A DNA stretch of 8,278 nucleotides from an uncultured Bacillota bacterium (lineage in GTDB: Bacteria; Bacillota_I; Bacilli_A; RF39; UBA660): positions 1 through 8,278 of the forward strand of contig CANDCB010000032.1 in assembly GCA_947383065.1 (NCBI GenBank), given 5' to 3'. Below the pieces are notes generated by a model. It was given only the letters and a program-made list of their open reading frames with translations. It was not told the origin of the DNA and ran no database searches. This document shows, piece after piece, positions 5,501-8,278 of this stretch. Made by a program: the position numbers and the translations under genes. The stretch's first letter is position 1. Each line of letters starts with the position of its first letter.

Positions 5501-6448
5501 GTGAAAAAAAATAAAATACTTATAGTTTTATTATTATTAATGTTTTGTACAGGGTGCACTAAAACATTAAAAGACGGCAAAGAAGTTGTTACTAATCCAG
5601 AAACAGGACAAACTTTGACATCTAATATTTTATGTCAGCCTAGTGAAGAAAAATTATACGAAAAATATAAAGAATATGATGAATCTTTAACTGTTAGTTT
5701 AGACGATTTACCTAAATGCTCAGATTTTACACCAAATAAATTAAAATATAATGGCTTATGGGAATCTATATTTATCAAACCATTATCTTATATAATTTTA
5801 AAATTAGGTTATTTAGTCAAAAATATGGGTATTTCCGTAATGATTATTGGCTTATTAATAAGATTAATAATGATGCCTATCCAAATGAAAACAGTTAAAC
5901 AATCAGAAAATATGAAAAAACTTCAACCAGAAATGGCTCGTATTGAAAAAAAATATAAAGACAAAACAGATAATGAATCACTGATGGCAAAAAGTCAAGA
6001 AACAATGTTGCTTTATAAAAAATATCAAATTAATCCAGTTAGTGGTTGCTTACTTGCTTTTATCCAACTCCCATTATTCTTCGCATTTTTAGAAGCTATT
6101 AATAGAACACCAGCTATTTTTGAAGGAACTTTCTTAACAATGAATCTCGGAATGACTCCAACAACTGGTATTGCTAGCCATAATTATATATATATAATAT
6201 TAATAGTATTAATTATTTTAACTACATTTTTATCATTTAAGATATCAATGTCCAGTCAAGCAGGCGGGACAGAAATGCAAGAGCAAATGAAATTTATGTT
6301 TATATTCATGATTGCTATGGTCGCATTTGCATCTCTAAGTTTACCAACAGCTTTAGCTTTATATTGGATCGTTACAAATGGTTTTGCAGTTATACAAAAT
6401 ATTATAATAAAAAAAGTTATGGGAAAGAGGAAAAATAATGAAGTATGA
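5501..6448 (+). CDS. yidC: Membrane protein insertase YidC, lipoprotein form (OxaA/SpoIIIJ type)
   Basis: YidC inserts membrane proteins, alone or with SecYEG. The start is GTG with AGGTGAT (5491-5497) 3 bases upstream, extended SD pairing that fixes the start. Residues 1-19 are a lipoprotein signal (MKKNKILIVLLLLMFCTGC), with lipidation expected at Cys19; the -3 residue is Cys, not the usual Leu. Residues 20-85 form an outer-surface segment longer than in B. subtilis SpoIIIJ, with Cys45 and Cys73. Hydrophobic segments lie at about 88-105, 110-128, 180-200, 227-247 and 264-302. Arg121 in GLLIRLIMMP matches the conserved groove arginine. NPVSGCLLAFIQLPLFFAF (178-196) is the family hallmark. 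The 315 residues exceed the roughly 260 of SpoIIIJ because of the N-terminal insertion. The 3' end overlaps jag by 11 bases. Confidence 0.95.
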   Translation: MKKNKILIVLLLLMFCTGCTKTLKDGKEVVTNPETGQTLTSNILCQPSEEKLYEKYKEYDESLTVSLDDLPKCSDFTPNKLKYNGLWESIFIKPLSYIILKLGYLVKNMGISVMIIGLLIRLIMMPIQMKTVKQSENMKKLQPEMARIEKKYKDKTDNESLMAKSQETMLLYKKYQINPVSGCLLAFIQLPLFFAFLEAINRTPAIFEGTFLTMNLGMTPTTGIASHNYIYIILIVLIILTTFLSFKISMSSQAGGTEMQEQMKFMFIFMIAMVAFASLSLPTALALYWIVTNGFAVIQNIIIKKVMGKRKNNEV

Positions 6449-7064
6449 AGTATTTGAAGGAAAAACTATTGAAGAAGCTTTAAATAAAGCTTATGAGAGT
6501 TTAAACGTCGATGAAAAAGAGATTTTTTATAAAGAAGAAGAAGTAAAAGGGAAACTATTTAAAGCTTCTACATATAAAGTAAAAGTTATAAAAATAACAG
6601 ATGTAGCCAACTTTATTAAAGAAAAATTAAGCGAATTATTAAAAAATATGAATATTGAATGTAAATTTGAAGCAAATGTCAGAGATGAACAAATTAATAT
6701 CAAAATGTATTCTGATAAAAATAATATATTAATAGGCAAGAATGGTCAAACCTTAATGGCGATACAAACTATACTTCGTCAACTGGTCCATAATGAAATT
6801 GGTATATATCCTTACATTTTACTAGATGTTGAAAACTACAAAGAAAAAAAGATATCTAACTTAGAACGAAATGCTAAAAGAATTGCTAAAGAAGTTATCA
6901 AAACAAAAATAGATGTTAGTTTAGATAATATGAATTCTTATGAAAGAAGAATAGTACATAATGTTTTAACAAAATTTAAAAATATATCAACTGAAAGTGT
7001 TGGCGAAGAACCAAATAGACATATCGTAATTAGATATATTGAATCAAAAGAAGAAAATGAATAA
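6438..7064 (+). CDS. jag: RNA-binding protein Jag/KhpB (SpoIIIJ-associated)
   Basis: Jag (KhpB) is an RNA-binding protein that works with KhpA in Gram-positive bacteria and affects cell elongation and division; its direct targets differ by species. The 208 residues show the Jag N-terminal domain (MKYEVFEGKTIEEALNKA, about 1-50), a KH domain with the GxxG loop GKNG at 100-103 in NNILIGKNGQTL, and an R3H domain with Arg170 and His174 in YERRIVH and ESVGEEPNRHIVI (186-198). The ATG at 6438 lies inside yidC and has AAGAGG (6425-6430), 7 bases upstream. The 11-base overlap suggests coupled translation with yidC, its normal partner. A hairpin with a T-tract spans the stop codon. Confidence 0.95.
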   Translation: MKYEVFEGKTIEEALNKAYESLNVDEKEIFYKEEEVKGKLFKASTYKVKVIKITDVANFIKEKLSELLKNMNIECKFEANVRDEQINIKMYSDKNNILIGKNGQTLMAIQTILRQLVHNEIGIYPYILLDVENYKEKKISNLERNAKRIAKEVIKTKIDVSLDNMNSYERRIVHNVLTKFKNISTESVGEEPNRHIVIRYIESKEENE

Positions 7065-7076
7065 TCTTCTTTTTTT
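7046..7076 (+). terminator. Probable weak terminator after jag
   Basis: AAAAGAAGA (7046-7054) can pair with TCTTCTTTT (7065-7073) over 9 bp around a 10-base loop that contains the jag stop codon, and three more T residues follow. The stem is A/T-rich, so it is weaker than the other terminators here. It is placed at the end of the rpmH-jag operon, just before the mnmE promoters. Confidence 0.5.
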
Positions 7077-7105
7077 ATGGTAGATAAATTTTACTCTTTT
7101 TAAAA

Positions 7106-7129
7106 AAATTATTTCCCGGGAAATAATTT
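7106..7129. promoter_or_regulatory. Perfect 24-bp palindrome, candidate operator before mnmE
   Basis: Bases 7106-7129 are a perfect inverted repeat with no spacer, centred on CCCGGG with core TTATTTCCCGGGAAATAA. It covers the -35 region of the upstream mnmE promoter and touches its TG extension. As RNA it would be a 10-bp A/U-rich hairpin with no T-tract, so it is a poor terminator. A similar half-site, TATTTCCCAAATA (7151-7163), lies at the matching place before the second promoter. It does not match the operators I know for Fur, Rex, CtsR, HrcA, LexA or NrdR. Confidence 0.5.
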
Positions 7130-7137
7130 GCTATAAT
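7129..7137 (+). promoter_or_regulatory. Extended -10 promoter P1 of mnmE
   Basis: TGCTATAAT is a perfect extended -10 element (TG-N-TATAAT). No good -35 exists at 17 bases (TTATTT, inside the palindrome), which is tolerated with extended -10 promoters. The start would be near 7144, giving a leader of about 60 bases that contains the second promoter. Confidence 0.6.
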
Positions 7138-7172
7138 ATATTTATAAATATATTTCCCAAATAAAATAAATG

Positions 7173-7181
7173 TGCTATAAT
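7173..7181 (+). promoter_or_regulatory. Extended -10 promoter P2 of mnmE
   Basis: A second perfect TGCTATAAT, 44 bases after the first, with TTTCCC (7153-7158) in the -35 position. Transcription would start near 7188, just before the ribosome binding site AAAGGAG (7191-7197), leaving a very short leader. Similarity to the P1 surroundings suggests an old local duplication. Confidence 0.6.
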
Positions 7182-7206
7182 ACGAGCTAAAAAGGAGTTG
7201 AGCTAC

Positions 7207-8278
7207 ATGAATGATACTATATGCGCTATTGCAACTAGCCAAGGAATTGGTGCAATAGCTATAATTAGAATAAGTGGCGAAGAAGCCATCAATATTGTTA
7301 ATAAGATATTTGAAGGAAAAGATTTAACTAAAGTAAAATCTCACACTATTAATTATGGCCATATTAAAGATAATAAAGGTAATATAATTGATGAAGTTTT
7401 AGTATCAATAATGCACGCTCCAAAAACTTTTACAACTGAAGATGTAGTTGAAATTAATACTCATGGTGGCATAGCTCCTACGAATAAAGTACTCGAATTA
7501 CTATTGAATAATGGTTGTCGACTAGCAGAACCAGGAGAATTTACAAAAAGAGCATTTTTAGGTGGCCGAATAGATCTTATAGAAGCAGAAGCCGTTATGG
7601 ACATGATAAACGCTAAAACCAATTCACAACGTGAATTAGCTATTAATCAAATATCAGGTAAAGTTTCAACATTAATAAATTCATTAAGAGATGAAATGAT
7701 TCAAATTATATCAAATATAAACGTTAATATTGATTATCCTGAATATGACGATGTTGAGGTAATTACTAATAATATCCTTATACCTAAAATAAAAAATATA
7801 AAAAATCAAATATTAAAAATATTAAAAGAAAGTAAAAACGGACGTATTATAAAAGATGGAATTAAAACTTCAATAATTGGTCGTCCCAATGTCGGTAAAA
7901 GTAGTCTTTTAAATGCTTTATTAGAAGAAGATAAAGCCATAGTTACAGATATTGCTGGAACAACAAGAGATATAGTCGAAGGTCAAATTTCTATAAACGG
8001 TATTCTTTTAAATATAATAGACACCGCAGGAATTAGACAAACAGATGATATCATTGAAGCTATTGGCGTTGAAAAAAGTATAAAAATGATGGAAGAATCT
8101 GATTTAGTTTTATTTGTTCTTAATAATAATGAAGAATTATCAGATGATCTTAAAAATATCTTTAAAGAATTAAAAGATAAAAATTATATAGTAATAATAA
8201 ATAAAACAGATTTGCCATCAAAAATAAATTTAAAAGATTTACCAGTAGATAAAAATAGAATTATCAAAATGAGTATAA
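7207..8278 (+). CDS. mnmE: tRNA-modification GTPase MnmE (TrmE), 5' part, cut by the window edge
   Basis: MnmE acts with MnmG to modify the wobble uridine (5-carboxymethylaminomethyl or related groups) of certain tRNAs, using a tetrahydrofolate-derived one-carbon unit and GTP. The first 357 codons are present and open, of about 450 expected. The folate-binding N-terminal domain begins MNDTICAIATSQGIGAIAII, with EINTHGG and EPGEFTKRAFL further on. The embedded GTPase domain shows G1 GRPNVGKS (225-232), G2 region TDIAGTTRD (247-255), G3 DTAG (272-275) and G4 NKTD (332-335). The C-terminal helices and CIGK-type end lie beyond the right edge. The ATG at 7207 has AAAGGAG (7191-7197), 9 bases upstream. 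The gene follows jag, its common neighbour, but has its own two promoters. Confidence 0.96.
   Translation, partial: MNDTICAIATSQGIGAIAIIRISGEEAINIVNKIFEGKDLTKVKSHTINYGHIKDNKGNIIDEVLVSIMHAPKTFTTEDVVEINTHGGIAPTNKVLELLLNNGCRLAEPGEFTKRAFLGGRIDLIEAEAVMDMINAKTNSQRELAINQISGKVSTLINSLRDEMIQIISNINVNIDYPEYDDVEVITNNILIPKIKNIKNQILKILKESKNGRIIKDGIKTSIIGRPNVGKSSLLNALLEEDKAIVTDIAGTTRDIVEGQISINGILLNIIDTAGIRQTDDIIEAIGVEKSIKMMEESDLVLFVLNNNEELSDDLKNIFKELKDKNYIVIINKTDLPSKINLKDLPVDKNRIIKMSI

Noticed and set aside
6527..6739. 70-codon open frame on the minus strand inside jag
   Set aside because: Antisense shadow of a firmly identified gene, with no supporting start signal.
7106..7137. The palindrome before mnmE as the jag terminator
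   Set aside because: No T-tract follows it (the sequence continues GCTATAAT), and a better terminator candidate lies at the jag stop codon.
7184..7205. Repeated GAGCTA flanking the mnmE ribosome binding site
   Set aside because: A 6-base direct repeat does not form a useful hairpin and is within chance expectation.
1..8278. Mycoplasma-type genetic code with TGA as tryptophan
   Set aside because: TGA ends recF and yidC exactly where the families should end, tryptophans in the genes are TGG, and no frame needs TGA read-through.
1..8278. Mobile elements, CRISPR arrays, tRNA or rRNA genes, prophage
   Set aside because: No transposase, repeat-spacer pattern, tRNA cloverleaf or rRNA segment was recognised; nearly all sequence is accounted for by origin-cluster genes.

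Overview
The window is a bacterial chromosomal replication origin of the classic low-GC Firmicutes layout. It is strongly A+T-rich (about three quarters by eye). Genes are tightly packed, with TAA/TGA stops and GGAGG-type ribosome binding sites. TGA ends recF and yidC while tryptophan is TGG, so the standard bacterial code (11) applies and this is not a Mycoplasma-type code. The gene order and low GC suggest an A+T-rich Bacilli-class organism, possibly a gut-associated RF39- or Erysipelotrichia-like lineage; that placement is inference.

Layout. Left arm, all on the minus strand: dnaA (3299-4675), dnaN (2026-3144), a comK-family competence regulator (1413-1865), recF (212-1306) and the first 71 codons of gyrB (1-215, cut by the left edge). 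Right arm, all on the plus strand: rpmH (4997-5122), rnpA (5170-5490), yidC (5501-6448), jag/khpB (6438-7064) and the first 357 codons of mnmE (7207-8278, cut by the right edge). Every gene points away from the dnaA-rpmH gap, so transcription runs with both replication forks.

Origin. DnaA boxes (TTATCAACA and variants) lie on both sides of dnaA: about nine sites upstream (4715-4893), and a second cluster between dnaA and dnaN (3195-3295). In the second cluster two abutting boxes lead straight into four TAA triplets, which resembles a DnaA-trio unwinding element. The origin therefore looks bipartite, as in Bacillus subtilis.

How the genes fit together. DnaA opens the origin, the clamp DnaN supports replication, and RecF and gyrase handle gaps and supercoils. 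On the other arm L34, RnpA, YidC and Jag form the usual cluster for ribosome, RNase P and membrane-protein biogenesis, followed by the tRNA-modification GTPase MnmE.

What stands out. A ComK homologue sits between dnaN and recF, the slot usually held by the small S4 protein gene yaaA. It is short (150 residues) and lacks the C-terminal tail that carries the MecA-recognition motif in B. subtilis ComK. Its upstream region has TGTCGA-type elements spaced in multiples of 20 bp. One of them is an 11-base Spo0A-box-like sequence found again in the origin. A second unexplained signal is a perfect 24-bp palindrome centred on CCCGGG over the first of two extended -10 promoters before mnmE.
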